The notes: generated from the letters alone by a model not told the origin. Shown: positions 48,955-57,274, counted from the first letter of the stretch. The stretch is 64,000 nucleotides of DNA from Rhabdothermincola sediminis (GCF_014805525.1 NZ_JACFSZ010000016.1:1-64000); one strand, 5' to 3'. Program-made: numbers and translations.

Positions 48955-49523
48955 TCGGGCTCGTTGCCCGGCTTCCATTTGATGTTGCAGCCCAGGCTGG
49001 GGTGCTGATCTTCCGGTACGGGTCGGCCGCTCAGCACCGCTTCCACGGCCGCCTCGAGGTCGGCGCCGGTCACCGGACGTTCGTTGCCTGGCCGGCTGCC
49101 GTCGAACTGGCCGCGGTAGACCAGTCGCCGATCGCCATCGAACAGGAAGAAGTCCGGTGTGCACGCAGCCCGGTACGCCTTGGCCACGGATTGGTCCTCG
49201 TCGAACAGGTACGGGAAGTCCCAACCGGCCTGCCGGGCGAAGGTCACCATCTGCTCGGGAGCATCGGCGGGGTAGGCGTGCACGTCGTTGCTGTTGATCC
49301 CCACCACCGCGACACCGCGGGCGATCCAGCGGCGGGTCAGCAGTCCCAGCTGCTTCGCGATGTGCTTGACGTACGGGCAGTGGTTGCTGAGGAAGATGAC
49401 CAGCAGGGCCGGTGCCCCGCCGAGCTGGTCGAGCGAGACCCGCCCGCCTCCGACGGGATCCGGCAGGTCGAAAGTCGGTGCTTGGGTGCCGAGTGGCAGC
49501 ATGGTCGAGTTGACCGAGACCAT
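48942..49523 (-). CDS. Redoxin / AhpC-TSA-like thioredoxin-fold protein
   Basis: 193 residues from ATG 49521-49523. APTFDLPDPVGGGRVSLDQLGG is the opening of a peroxiredoxin/TlpA fold. The active site is FLSNHCPYVKHI, with a single Cys where TlpA proteins have CxxC. TPDFFLFDGDRRLVYRGQ and a C-terminal SLGCNIKWK follow. The latter, with its second Cys, is characteristic of a group of thioredoxin-family proteins whose role is not defined. It shares an overlapping divergent promoter with the Rieske protein gene. Confidence 0.8.
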   Translation of the reverse strand: MVSVNSTMLPLGTQAPTFDLPDPVGGGRVSLDQLGGAPALLVIFLSNHCPYVKHIAKQLGLLTRRWIARGVAVVGINSNDVHAYPADAPEQMVTFARQAGWDFPYLFDEDQSVAKAYRAACTPDFFLFDGDRRLVYRGQFDGSRPGNERPVTGADLEAAVEAVLSGRPVPEDQHPSLGCNIKWKPGNEPDYFG

Positions 49524-49530
49524 GCACCCC

Positions 49531-49536
49531 ACTCTA
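49531..49536 (-). promoter_or_regulatory. -10 box of redoxin gene, overlapping the divergent box
   Basis: TAGAGT on the minus strand, 7 nt from ATG 49523. It shares the bases 49535-49536 (TA) with the TACGGT box on the plus strand. Confidence 0.6.
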
Positions 49537-49540
49537 CGGT
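49535..49540 (+). promoter_or_regulatory. -10 box of Rieske gene, overlapping the divergent box
   Basis: TACGGT, 7 nt before ATG 49548. The pair forms ACTCTACGGT, with the same TA step used in both directions. Confidence 0.6.
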
Positions 49541-49547
49541 GCAGCCC

Positions 49548-49925
49548 ATGGGGTGGACGCCGGTGGCCCGCTCCGAGACCGTCGAGCCGGGGGCGGTGGT
49601 CGAGATCACCCTGGACGGCCGCGAGGTGGTCCTGTGGCGAGGGCGCTCGGGGGTGATCTGCGTGATGGATGCCCGTTGCCCCCATCAGTGGTCGCCGCTC
49701 GGGGCCGAGGGCCGGGTCGACGGGGACGAGCTGGTGTGCACGGCACACTTCTGGCGTTTCGATCGGGAGGGCTGCGGCACCAAGGTCACGGTCCTCGGTC
49801 GTCGCGATCCCAAGGCGGATATCAGGGTCCACCCCAGCCGGGAGCGCGACGGGGTGGTGGAGGTGCTGCTGGGCACCGCTCAGCTCGAGGGTCCACCGCA
49901 GGCGGAGGGCGGCGTGGCACGTTGA
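49548..49925 (+). CDS. Rieske [2Fe-2S] protein
   Basis: 125 residues from ATG 49548. ARCPHQWSPLG and CTAHFWRFD supply the Cys-x-His and Cys-x2-His ligands of a Rieske cluster, spaced 17 residues apart. It is a free-standing small ferredoxin-type Rieske protein, not a cytochrome bc1 subunit (no membrane helix). Its role might be electron transfer to an oxygenase or nitrite-reductase-like partner, none of which is in view. Its divergent redoxin neighbour suggests a redox-related context. Confidence 0.83.
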   Translation: MGWTPVARSETVEPGAVVEITLDGREVVLWRGRSGVICVMDARCPHQWSPLGAEGRVDGDELVCTAHFWRFDREGCGTKVTVLGRRDPKADIRVHPSRERDGVVEVLLGTAQLEGPPQAEGGVAR

Positions 49926-49929
49926 GGTG

Positions 49930-51117
49930 GTGTCCGACCTCGTGGACCAGCCGCCGAGCGCCGAGGGGCGGGAGCCATCGGACCCGGCCCCGGCACCCGA
50001 ACGGATGCCGCCGTGGGTGCCCCGGGCCATCGCCTTGTTCATGGTGGGCATCGGCAGCCTCTTGGTCGTCGAATGGCTCCTCGACCGACTCCAGAGGCTG
50101 CTCCTCGACCTGCTGGTAGCCCTGTTCGTGTCGTTCGCCCTGGAGCCCGCGGTCAACTGGTTGCAGCACCGTGGCTGGCGCCGCGGGTGGGCCACCGGCG
50201 TCTCCTTCCTGGGGTTGTTGGTCTTCCTGGCCGTGTTCCTCTTCGCCATCGGGGCGGTGGTCGTCGATCAGGTCTCGCAGTTCATCGACCAGACTGACGA
50301 GTACGCCCAGAACGTGGCCGACTTCGTCAACGACCACTTCGGGGCGAACATCTCCGTGGACCAGCTGCGCGATGAGCTGACCCGCGAGGACGGGCCGGTC
50401 CGTGGGTTCGCGACCCGGCTGGCAGGGAACGCGCTCGGTATCGGGATGAGCGCGCTGGCCGCGCTGTTCCGGCTGCTCACGATCGGACTGTTCACCTTCT
50501 ACCTGGTGGCCGACGGGCCCAAGTTCCGGCGCTCCGTGTGCTCGTTCCTGCCACCGGCTCGCCAACAGCGCGTCCTGGAGACCTGGGAGATCGCCATCGA
50601 CAAGACCGGCGGCTACCTCTACTCACGGGCCCTGCTGGCCGGGTTGTCCACCCTCTTCCACTGGGTCGCGTTCGAGCTGACCGGGGTGAACTACGCCCTG
50701 GCGCTGGCGCTGTTCGTCGGGATCATCTCCCAGTTCGTGCCCACGATCGGGACCTATATCGCCGGTGCGGTGCCGGTGATGGTGGCGTTGGCAGCCGATC
50801 CCGTCCAGGCGTTGTGGGTGCTCGGCATCGTGGTCGTGTACCAGCAGGTCGAGAACTACGTCTTCGCCCCCCGGATCACGTCCCGGACCATGCAGTTGCA
50901 CCCCGCGGTGGCGTTCGGGACGGTGATCGCCGGGGCCGCGCTCTTCGGGGGTGTCGGGGCGCTGCTGGCCCTCCCGGCGGCGGCGGTGCTGCAAGCCCTG
51001 GGTAGCGCCTACATCGCCCGGCACGAGGTGATCGAGAGCAGGATGACGGCCGAACCGCGCCCCAAACGGTCCCGCGCCCGGTTCACTAGGGGGAGGCCGC
51101 GCGAAGATGGGCGCTGA
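49930..51117 (+). CDS. AI-2E family transporter (YdgG/PerM-like)
   Basis: About 395 residues from GTG 49930; GTG 49927 is the adjacent alternative, and both lie just after the Rieske stop. Eight membrane segments by eye, in the usual pattern: two at 38-90, one long outer stretch (about 110-170), and five towards the end, including GIISQFVPTIGTYIAGAVPV and YQQVENYVFAPRI, which mark the family. Members export the signal AI-2 or act as ion exchangers. The substrate is not given by sequence. The C-terminal tail is Arg/Lys-rich. Confidence 0.85.
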   Translation: MSDLVDQPPSAEGREPSDPAPAPERMPPWVPRAIALFMVGIGSLLVVEWLLDRLQRLLLDLLVALFVSFALEPAVNWLQHRGWRRGWATGVSFLGLLVFLAVFLFAIGAVVVDQVSQFIDQTDEYAQNVADFVNDHFGANISVDQLRDELTREDGPVRGFATRLAGNALGIGMSALAALFRLLTIGLFTFYLVADGPKFRRSVCSFLPPARQQRVLETWEIAIDKTGGYLYSRALLAGLSTLFHWVAFELTGVNYALALALFVGIISQFVPTIGTYIAGAVPVMVALAADPVQALWVLGIVVVYQQVENYVFAPRITSRTMQLHPAVAFGTVIAGAALFGGVGALLALPAAAVLQALGSAYIARHEVIESRMTAEPRPKRSRARFTRGRPREDGR

Positions 51118-51143
51118 GCGGACGCACGAGGAGCGACGTCGAC

Positions 51144-52004
51144 ATGGCCAACCCGGTTCTCACCCCTGAACGCTGGCAGAGGGAGCTCACCGACGACCAG
51201 CCGGGCTGGGCCGCCCCGCGAGCGGCCACCGCGGCGGGCTACGCCGCCGGGGGCGTGCGGGAGCCGATGGCACCCCCCATGGCGGGGGCACCCACGATGA
51301 CGGTCGGCGGCACCCTCACCGCGACCGGCGTGCTGTTCCTGTGCATCCTGCTCACCGGGTGGGTCGGCTGGATCCAGGTGACCCAGACCGCGGTGGACCG
51401 GACCCTGCCCGACGGGACGGTCGTCACCGACATCGTGACCGACTACCCGGGCTGGGTCTTCTGGCCGATGATCGCCGCGGTGGTGGTCGCGTTCGTGACT
51501 GTGGTCAAGCCCCACCTGGCCCGGTTCCTCGCCCCGCTGTACGCACTGGGGTTCGGCTTCTCGATCGGCGCCATCTCCCACATGTACGACTTGCAGTACG
51601 ACGGCATCGTCGTGCAGGCCGTGGGCGCCACGCTGGCGGCACTCGGGGCGATGTTCGTCCTCTACGCCACCCGGATCATCAAGGTCACCCAGCGCTTCGT
51701 CATGGTCGTGGTCGGGGCGACGGCAGGGATCTTCGTGCTGTACCTGGTGACGTGGATCGCGTCGATCTTCGGCGCTGACATCGCCTTCTGGCGCCAGCCG
51801 ACCGCGCTCGGCATCGGCATCTCGGTGGTGATCTGCATCGTGGCTGCGCTCAACCTGGCGATTGACTTCGCGTTCATCGAGCAGGCCACGAAGGCCGGCG
51901 CGCCGAAGTACATGGAGTGGTACGGCGCGTTCGGCATCACGGTGACCCTGGTCTGGCTGTACCTGGAGATGCTGCGGCTGCTGGCCCTGCTCCGCCAGGA
52001 CTGA
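51144..52004 (+). CDS. Bax inhibitor-1/YccA-family membrane protein
   Basis: 286 residues with a 50-residue Pro/Ala-rich cytoplasmic head and seven membrane segments starting near 55. GGTLTATGVLFLCILLTGWVGW, YALGFGFSIGAISHMYD and the last helical pair with EWYGAFGITVTLVWLYLEMLRLLALL are characteristic of the actinobacterial YccA-type BI-1 proteins. GAGGAG precedes the ATG by 9 nt. Role unknown; calcium leak and stress tolerance are reported for relatives. Confidence 0.83.
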   Translation: MANPVLTPERWQRELTDDQPGWAAPRAATAAGYAAGGVREPMAPPMAGAPTMTVGGTLTATGVLFLCILLTGWVGWIQVTQTAVDRTLPDGTVVTDIVTDYPGWVFWPMIAAVVVAFVTVVKPHLARFLAPLYALGFGFSIGAISHMYDLQYDGIVVQAVGATLAALGAMFVLYATRIIKVTQRFVMVVVGATAGIFVLYLVTWIASIFGADIAFWRQPTALGIGISVVICIVAALNLAIDFAFIEQATKAGAPKYMEWYGAFGITVTLVWLYLEMLRLLALLRQD

Positions 52005-52062
52005 CCGGTCCGGGCGGCCGGCGTGACCGGGGCCGGGAATGATCCCGGCCACTCCTCGGTTG

Positions 52063-52078
52063 ATACCCCTTAGGGTAC
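52063..52078. promoter_or_regulatory. Operator-like dyad before thioredoxin gene
   Basis: ATACCCCTTAGGGTAC, a near-perfect dyad (TACCC and GGGTA arms). A TAGGGT -10 box candidate at 52071-52076 lies inside it, so a bound protein would block the promoter. Its sequence matches 14 of 16 bases of the reverse complement of the dyad before the persulfide dioxygenase gene (61859-61874). Confidence 0.6.
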
Positions 52079-52134
52079 CTGCCCTCCGCTCCCACGGAGC
52101 ATCCACCTCTCGAGCCAACCGCAAGGAGTGCCAC

Positions 52135-52509
52135 ATGGCGACGGTCGCGCTGACCAAGGACACCTTCGAGGCGACGGTGCGTGACAACTCGACGGTGTTG
52201 ATCGACTTCTGGGCGTCGTGGTGCGGCCCGTGCCGGATGTTCGCCCCCGTCTACGAGAAGGTTTCTGCGAACCATCCCGGTATCGTGTTCGGAAAGGTCG
52301 ACACCGAGACCGAACACGAGCTCGCCGAGGCGTTCGGCATCCGGTCGATCCCGACGCTCATGATCATCCGTGACGAAGTGGTGCTCTACAGCCAACCGGG
52401 AGCGATCAGCGAAGACGCACTCGAGGACTTGGTGCGACAGGCAAGCGAGATCGACATGGATGAGGTCCGGCGCCAGATCGCAGCCGAACGGGCAGCGGCC
52501 GGCGCCTGA
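52135..52509 (+). CDS. trx: Thioredoxin
   Basis: 124 residues from ATG 52135, with AAGGAG 6 nt upstream. FWASWCGPCRMFAP holds the classical WCGPC active site, and IRSIPTLMIIRD the cis-proline. It reduces protein disulfides and, in persulfide metabolism, can release sulfide from persulfidated proteins. The C-terminal 15 residues (about 110-124) go beyond the standard domain and are helical. The operator-like dyad upstream is shared with the persulfide dioxygenase gene at 60432-61823. Confidence 0.92.
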   Translation: MATVALTKDTFEATVRDNSTVLIDFWASWCGPCRMFAPVYEKVSANHPGIVFGKVDTETEHELAEAFGIRSIPTLMIIRDEVVLYSQPGAISEDALEDLVRQASEIDMDEVRRQIAAERAAAGA

Positions 52510-52513
52510 GGTC

Positions 52514-52573
52514 TCGGCCGGCGTCGGTAAGGGTCTCCCTCCCACTCCCGCCACCAGTACCGGCGCCGGCCGA
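52514..52573 (+). terminator. Long hairpin between thioredoxin and YqgE genes
   Basis: Two 16-base arms, 52514-52529 and 52558-52573, pair with one G-U pair and enclose a 28-nt loop. It begins 5 nt after the thioredoxin stop (52509). A terminator for thioredoxin mRNA is likely; the long pyrimidine-rich loop is unusual. Confidence 0.5.
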
Positions 52574-52653
52574 CCTCTCCTGTCTTGCCGGTATCTCCCC
52601 GGGCCGCCAGGAGGGTGCCTGACGCGACGTTGTCCTCGTGCCATCATCTGCTC

Positions 52654-53214
52654 ATGACCGGTACGTCCCACCGAGGACGTCTGCTCGTCGCCACGCCTGT
52701 CATCGGCGACCCCAACTTCCACCGCACCGTGGTGCTCCTGCTCGAGCACAACGAGCAAGGTGCCCTGGGCTTGGTCCTCAACCGGCCCACCGACGTGGCT
52801 CTTCTCGACCCGTTGCCCGAGTGGGAGGGTCTGGCGGCTTCGCCGCGGGTGGTGTTCGTCGGTGGTCCCGTGGAGCAGGGAGCGGCGATCGGGTTGGCGC
52901 AGCGGCGGCCGGTGCAGGCGAGCGGCGACGGCTTCGATCCCATCCTCGGGTCGATCGGCACGCTCGACCTCTCGCGTGATCCGCACGACGTCGACGAGAC
53001 GATCGAGGCGGTGCGGGTGTTCGCGGGCTACGCCGGATGGGGCCCCCGACAACTCGAGCACGAGCTGGCAGCGGGCGCGTGGATCGTGGTCGACGCCCAC
53101 CCCGATGACATCCTCTGCGACCATCCCGGCGAGCTCTGGCGGGATGTGCTCCGCCGCCAGGGCGGCGACCTGGCACTGTTGAGCTACTGCCCGCCCGACC
53201 CGTCTCTCAACTGA
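52654..53214 (+). CDS. yqgE: YqgE/AlgH family protein
   Basis: 186 residues from ATG 52654. RGRLLVATPVIGDPNFHRTVVLLLEHNEQGALGLVLNRP is the family hallmark, with VFVGGPVEQ and YAGWGPRQLEHEL later. Function is unknown; members are widely kept as a stand-alone protein. Converges with the membrane protein gene at 53184, with coding ends overlapping by 31 bp. Confidence 0.88.
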   Translation: MTGTSHRGRLLVATPVIGDPNFHRTVVLLLEHNEQGALGLVLNRPTDVALLDPLPEWEGLAASPRVVFVGGPVEQGAAIGLAQRRPVQASGDGFDPILGSIGTLDLSRDPHDVDETIEAVRVFAGYAGWGPRQLEHELAAGAWIVVDAHPDDILCDHPGELWRDVLRRQGGDLALLSYCPPDPSLN

Positions 53215-53528
53215 CCCGACGGCGGAGGCCGGCGAGCACCGCGGGCCCGCAGGACCACCGTGACCACCACCGCGAGGATCACTACGGTGGCGAGAGCGAG
53301 GGGGAGCCCGGTGGCTCGCCCGGGCGTCGAGTCGTGCTCGGCCGGTCGCTGGAGTCGTTCGGGATCGAGATCGCGCGGTGGGGTGGAGGACGGTGGCACC
53401 TGCTGATCGGCGGCGGCCGTGGCGGCGGAGGCGGGTGACGAGGCCGACGTGAGCTGCGTTCCACCCGTCACCCACATCGCGGACGCCGCCACGGCGGCGA
53501 CCAGGACGGCACGAGCGATCGGAGGCAT
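53184..53528 (-). CDS. Small exported/membrane protein of unknown function
   Basis: 114 residues from ATG 53526-53528. A signal peptide (about 1-21, ending in a Gly/Thr-rich region) precedes a low-complexity Ala/Ser/Pro-rich stretch of about 55 residues. A C-terminal membrane helix LALATVVILAVVVTVVLRARG (about 74-94) and a short Arg-rich tail follow, so it is probably a single-pass surface protein. I recognise no family. Its TACGCT box lies 9 nt before the ATG, and it is divergent from the GH94-like gene. Confidence 0.6.
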   Translation of the reverse strand: MPPIARAVLVAAVAASAMWVTGGTQLTSASSPASAATAAADQQVPPSSTPPRDLDPERLQRPAEHDSTPGRATGLPLALATVVILAVVVTVVLRARGARRPPPSGQLRDGSGGQ

Positions 53529-53537
53529 CACCGCTGG

Positions 53538-53543
53538 AGCGTA
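53538..53543 (-). promoter_or_regulatory. -10 box of small exported protein gene (leaderless)
   Basis: TACGCT on the minus strand, 9 nt before ATG 53528. Confidence 0.5.
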
Positions 53544-53549
53544 GGCCGT

Positions 53550-53555
53550 TAGGGT
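53550..53555 (+). promoter_or_regulatory. -10 box of GH94-like gene (leaderless)
   Basis: TAGGGT, 7 nt before GTG 53563. It overlaps the earlier GTG at 53554, which therefore cannot be the start. Confidence 0.55.
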
Positions 53556-53562
53556 GACCGGC

Positions 53563-55851
53563 GTGCTCCGGGGCGACAACGTCGACGGCGGCGCGTTCGG
53601 GTGCTGGGCGCGCGACGCGGACGACTCGCCCACCTATCTGGTCGGTGGCTCGGCCACACCAGAGGGGGTGCTGCCCCCCGGCGGGATCGCCGCCTGCTGG
53701 CACCAGATCGGCAACGCCGGGCTCACCGCCACCGCGCACGCCGGAGGATGGGTCACCCTGTGGGCCACGAGCCGGGGAATGATTCGTCTCACCGGCCCGT
53801 CGAGCCGGTGGGGGGTGGTGGGCGAGGTGCCGGTGCGGCGGCGCGCTCGGTTCGGGTGTGGCTACGCGGCATGGGAGGCGAGCTACGCGGGCGGGCTGCT
53901 CGTGCGGCGGCGGGTCGGGTCGCCGTGCGACGACACGCCGGTGCTCCGAGTCGACGTCGAGATCGCCAACCCGGACGGGCGGCTCGCGGTGGCCTACGAG
54001 GAGGACTGGGTCGTCGAGCCGACCGTGCTGCTCGTCGGGGCCCTGATGAGCCCGCATCTCCCGCCCCCGCCCGGCGCTTCGCTCACCCATCGGCTGGCCT
54101 GGCACGCCACCTACGGGCTGTCAGCGGTGGTCCGCGCCCTGACGACCGCGGCGCGCTCCGTGGCCTCCGCTCGGCTGGTCGGCCCACCGCGATTCGACGC
54201 CGACCGGCGGGCCGTGTGGAGCGCGCCACGGCACCCCCCGCGGCCCGCTCTCGGGCCTGCGTGGGTCGACCGGTCGTTGCCCACGTTGGTGGTGGCATCG
54301 CTCGACGAGGACGTGCCCTGCGAGGGTGGGGGGTCGGCGCTGCGCCTGCGGGTGGGCGACGTCGGTCGCGGCCGGACCGAGCGGCTCGCCTTCGCCGTCG
54401 CGCTCGCGGACGACCCCGGGGACGTCGATGCGCTCATCGATCGGGCCCGGCAGGCGGACCCAGCTGCGAGTGCCCGATCCTGGGGGTCGCTGGCGGTGCT
54501 CGACACCGGCGGGCGGGCGCCGGCGCTCGAACGGGAGACGGCCTGGCATGCCGCGTACCTCGTCGGCGCCCAGCAACCCGACGCCTACTTCGGCCATCGG
54601 TACGTGAGCCAGGGCTCTGCCTACGCCTTCGTGCACGGCCTCCAGGGGGCACCCCGTGACTACGCGATCTTCTCGGTCCCGCTCACGCTGATCGATCCGG
54701 CCGGGGCCCGCCACCTGCTGCAGGTCATGATGCGGATGACCAAGCCGAGTGGCTCGGTGCTCTATGCCCACACCGGTAGGGGGCAGTGCACCGCAGGTGG
54801 GGTCCACGCCGCACCGACGGACCTGCCGATCTTCTTCCTGTGGGCACTGACCGAGTACGTGTGGGCCACCGGTGACCGGGCGCTGCTCGACCAGCCGGTG
54901 CCGTTCTACCCGGCCGAGGACCGAGCGACGGCCACGCCGCGTGACCGGGTGGCCCAGGCGTTCCACTACCTGCGGGACCGGGTGGGCCGCGGGCCGCACG
55001 GCCTGCTGCGGGTCGGCAGCGGTGACTGGGCCGATCCGATCTCCGCCATGGTGGTTGACCGTCGAGCGTTCCACGAGCACGGCGAGTCCGGCTTCAACAC
55101 CGCTTTCGCGGTCTACGTGCTGCCGCGGGCGGCGCGCCTCATCGCCGAGAGTCACCCGATCGATGCAGCGGAGATGGTGGCCCTGGCCGGGGAGCTGCGG
55201 CGAGCCATGCAGAACACCTGGCAGGGGGAGTGGTTCCTGCGTGGCTACGACGGCCGGGGTGGGCCGCTCGGTGAGCGGCACCTGTTCCTCGACGGCCAGG
55301 TGTGGCCCCTCATCGCGGGCATCGGCGACGACGCGCAGCGGGCCCGCCTGGTCTCGGCCATCGGTGATCGCAACGATGATCCCTCCCCGATCGGCGCCAC
55401 GATCCTCGACCGACCTCACCCGGTGCGCTTCGGGATGCTGGCGCCGGGTTGGGACTGCAACGGCGGGGTCTGGGCCGCCATCAACGCCCTGCTGGCCTGG
55501 GGCTACGCGCTGCACGACCCGGCTCGGGCCTGGCGTCTCCTCGAGAAGCAGTCGCTCGCCGGCCACGCCCGGGCGTACCCGAACGTGTGGTTCGGGATCT
55601 GGAGCGGGCCGGACGCCTACAACGCCTGGTTCGGTTCGAGGCCGGGGGAGACGTTCGTGCAGCCGGCCACACCCATGCAGGAGTACCCGGTGATGAACGC
55701 CAATGCGCACGCGGGGCCACTACTCGCGCTGATGAGGGTGCTGGGTCTCGAGGCGACCGAGCAGGGCATGGTCGTCCAGCCGCGGGAGGTGCCGGTGCGG
55801 TGGTCGTTGACCACCCCGGTGGGGACCTTCAGCGGAGGTCCGCCGCGGTGA
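53563..55851 (+). CDS. GH94-like glycoside phosphorylase/hydrolase
   Basis: 762 residues. An N-terminal beta-sandwich region (to about 280) precedes an (alpha/alpha)6-barrel-like region with HRYVSQGSAYAFVHGLQGAPRDY, LLRVGSGDWADPISAM and FLDGQVWPLIAGIG. These stretches recall cellobiose/chitobiose phosphorylases and related GH94 proteins, in which a barrel Asp is the general acid. The best candidate here is in SGDWADP (about residue 490), which I infer without alignment. The barrel closes with GWDCNGGVWAAINALLAWGYAL. Not secreted (no signal peptide). No partner gene for a phosphorolysis pathway is close. Confidence 0.6.
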   Translation: MLRGDNVDGGAFGCWARDADDSPTYLVGGSATPEGVLPPGGIAACWHQIGNAGLTATAHAGGWVTLWATSRGMIRLTGPSSRWGVVGEVPVRRRARFGCGYAAWEASYAGGLLVRRRVGSPCDDTPVLRVDVEIANPDGRLAVAYEEDWVVEPTVLLVGALMSPHLPPPPGASLTHRLAWHATYGLSAVVRALTTAARSVASARLVGPPRFDADRRAVWSAPRHPPRPALGPAWVDRSLPTLVVASLDEDVPCEGGGSALRLRVGDVGRGRTERLAFAVALADDPGDVDALIDRARQADPAASARSWGSLAVLDTGGRAPALERETAWHAAYLVGAQQPDAYFGHRYVSQGSAYAFVHGLQGAPRDYAIFSVPLTLIDPAGARHLLQVMMRMTKPSGSVLYAHTGRGQCTAGGVHAAPTDLPIFFLWALTEYVWATGDRALLDQPVPFYPAEDRATATPRDRVAQAFHYLRDRVGRGPHGLLRVGSGDWADPISAMVVDRRAFHEHGESGFNTAFAVYVLPRAARLIAESHPIDAAEMVALAGELRRAMQNTWQGEWFLRGYDGRGGPLGERHLFLDGQVWPLIAGIGDDAQRARLVSAIGDRNDDPSPIGATILDRPHPVRFGMLAPGWDCNGGVWAAINALLAWGYALHDPARAWRLLEKQSLAGHARAYPNVWFGIWSGPDAYNAWFGSRPGETFVQPATPMQEYPVMNANAHAGPLLALMRVLGLEATEQGMVVQPREVPVRWSLTTPVGTFSGGPPR

Positions 55852-56329
55852 CGAGGTCCACCAGCGTGCCGCAACCGGGTGTGGCCTCTATCCAGGCGTC
55901 GATGTCCAACCTGAGGGTGGCCAGTGCAGCGGTGCGTAGCCGAGCGGTCGTGCGGCAGAGCAGTTCGATGAGCTCCTCGAGGCTCGGGTTGTGCCCGACC
56001 ACCATCACGTCCCTCACGTCGGCGGGGAGCCCCCGGACCAGCTCGAGGAGACCGGCGGCGTCGGCACCGTAGACCCGCGGCTCGACCCGCAGGGGGCACC
56101 CGAGGGCCTCTACGACCGGCTCGGCGGTATCCAGTGCCCGCTTGGCATCCGAGGAGATGACCAGGCCGACCGGCCAGCCCCCGATGTGCTCCGCGATGAG
56201 CTGCCGAGCTCTCACCCCGCGCCGGTTCAGGGGCCGGTCATGGTCCTCCATGGCCTGCGACCAATCCGACTTGGCGTGGCGGAGCAGGCGCAGCGTCCTC
56301 ACGGCAACCGGGCTGGGACGGCCGGGCAC
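55829..56329 (-). CDS. sixA: Phosphohistidine phosphatase SixA-like
   Basis: 166 residues from GTG 56327-56329 (a later GTG at 56300 is possible). RLLRHAKSDWSQ holds the RHA catalytic histidine motif of the phosphoglycerate-mutase fold, and VVGHNPSLEELI the second histidine. SISSDAKRALDTAE-type sequence (LVISSDAKRALDTAE) is typical of SixA. It may remove phosphate from phosphohistidine on signalling or PTS proteins, as in E. coli. The 3' end overlaps the GH94-like gene by 23 bp. Confidence 0.85.
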   Translation of the reverse strand: MPGRPSPVAVRTLRLLRHAKSDWSQAMEDHDRPLNRRGVRARQLIAEHIGGWPVGLVISSDAKRALDTAEPVVEALGCPLRVEPRVYGADAAGLLELVRGLPADVRDVMVVGHNPSLEELIELLCRTTARLRTAALATLRLDIDAWIEATPGCGTLVDLVTAADLR

Positions 56330-57241
56330 TCAGGTGCCGAAGGTCGAACGCAGCGCGGACGCGGCCTCGGCGACCGCCTCGGAACCGGCGGGAATGAGCC
56401 CTCCCATGGAGAAGAAGCCGTGGATCTGGCCCTCGTAGCAGCGGAGGGTCACGTCGACGCCCGCCTGCCGCATCCGCTCGGCATAGGCGTTGCCCTCGTC
56501 GCGCAGGGGGTCGTACTCCGCGGTGATGACCAGCGCGGGTGGCAGGTCGGCGAGCATCTCGAGGTCGGCGTGCAGCGGCGACACGCGGGGATCGGTGGGA
56601 TCGGCGCCGGCGAGGTAGTGGTCGAGGAACCAGCGCATGGTGTCCGCCTCGAGTAGGTAGCCGGAGCCATTCTCGGCGTGTGAGGGGAGCGAGGTGGTCG
56701 CATCGGTGACGGGGTAGACGAGAAGCTGGAACCCGAACCCGTCGACCTCCTGGGCCACCACCGTGGCCAGGTTGCCCCCGGCAGAGTCGCCACCCACCGC
56801 CACCCGGCTGGGATCGCCTCCGATCTCGGCGGCGTGCTCGAGCACCCACTCGCCGACGCTGAGGCAGTCCTCGAGACCACGGGGGAACGGGTGTTCGGGC
56901 GCGAGGGAGTAGTCGACCGAGACCACGAGGCAGCCCGCCCGGGAAGCGAGCTCGGCACAGACGGGCACGCTCAACTCCGAGCTGCCGATCACCCATCCGC
57001 CGCCATGGAACCAGACCAGCACCGGAAACGGCTCGGTGCCGTGAGGCTCGACGAGATGGACCGGTACCCCCGTGATCTCGCTCCGCTCCACCGAGGCGAC
57101 CTCCGGGGCCGGGCCTGCCGCCAGCGAGGACAGCCCCGCGTAGTCGGCACGGGCTTCCTCGGGGGTACGCGCCGTGACCGGTGGCCCGCCGAACTGGGCG
57201 ATCAGGTCGAGGATCTGCTGCGCGGCAGGGTCGAGTGGCAT
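56330..57241 (-). CDS. Alpha/beta-hydrolase of the hormone-sensitive-lipase type (acetyl-esterase)
   Basis: 303 residues from ATG 57239-57241, with GGAGG 5 nt upstream. HGGGWVIGSSE is the HSL oxyanion-hole motif, GDSAGGNLATVVA carries the nucleophilic Ser, EYDPLRDEGNAYAE the acid, and GQIHGFFSM the His. The set is complete, so an active carboxylesterase is likely. Its stop touches the first base of sixA's upstream region (next gene begins immediately), so the two form one operon. Natural substrate unknown. Confidence 0.88.
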   Translation of the reverse strand: MPLDPAAQQILDLIAQFGGPPVTARTPEEARADYAGLSSLAAGPAPEVASVERSEITGVPVHLVEPHGTEPFPVLVWFHGGGWVIGSSELSVPVCAELASRAGCLVVSVDYSLAPEHPFPRGLEDCLSVGEWVLEHAAEIGGDPSRVAVGGDSAGGNLATVVAQEVDGFGFQLLVYPVTDATTSLPSHAENGSGYLLEADTMRWFLDHYLAGADPTDPRVSPLHADLEMLADLPPALVITAEYDPLRDEGNAYAERMRQAGVDVTLRCYEGQIHGFFSMGGLIPAGSEAVAEAASALRSTFGT

Positions 57242-57274
57242 CGGGACCTCCACGGCCGACACGGACGTGCGGGC

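Noticed and set aside
48942-50249. An N-terminal extension of the redoxin gene to about 435 residues
   Set aside because: The added part is antisense to the Rieske and AI-2E genes. The short start has a TAGAGT box at 7 nt and agrees with the family.
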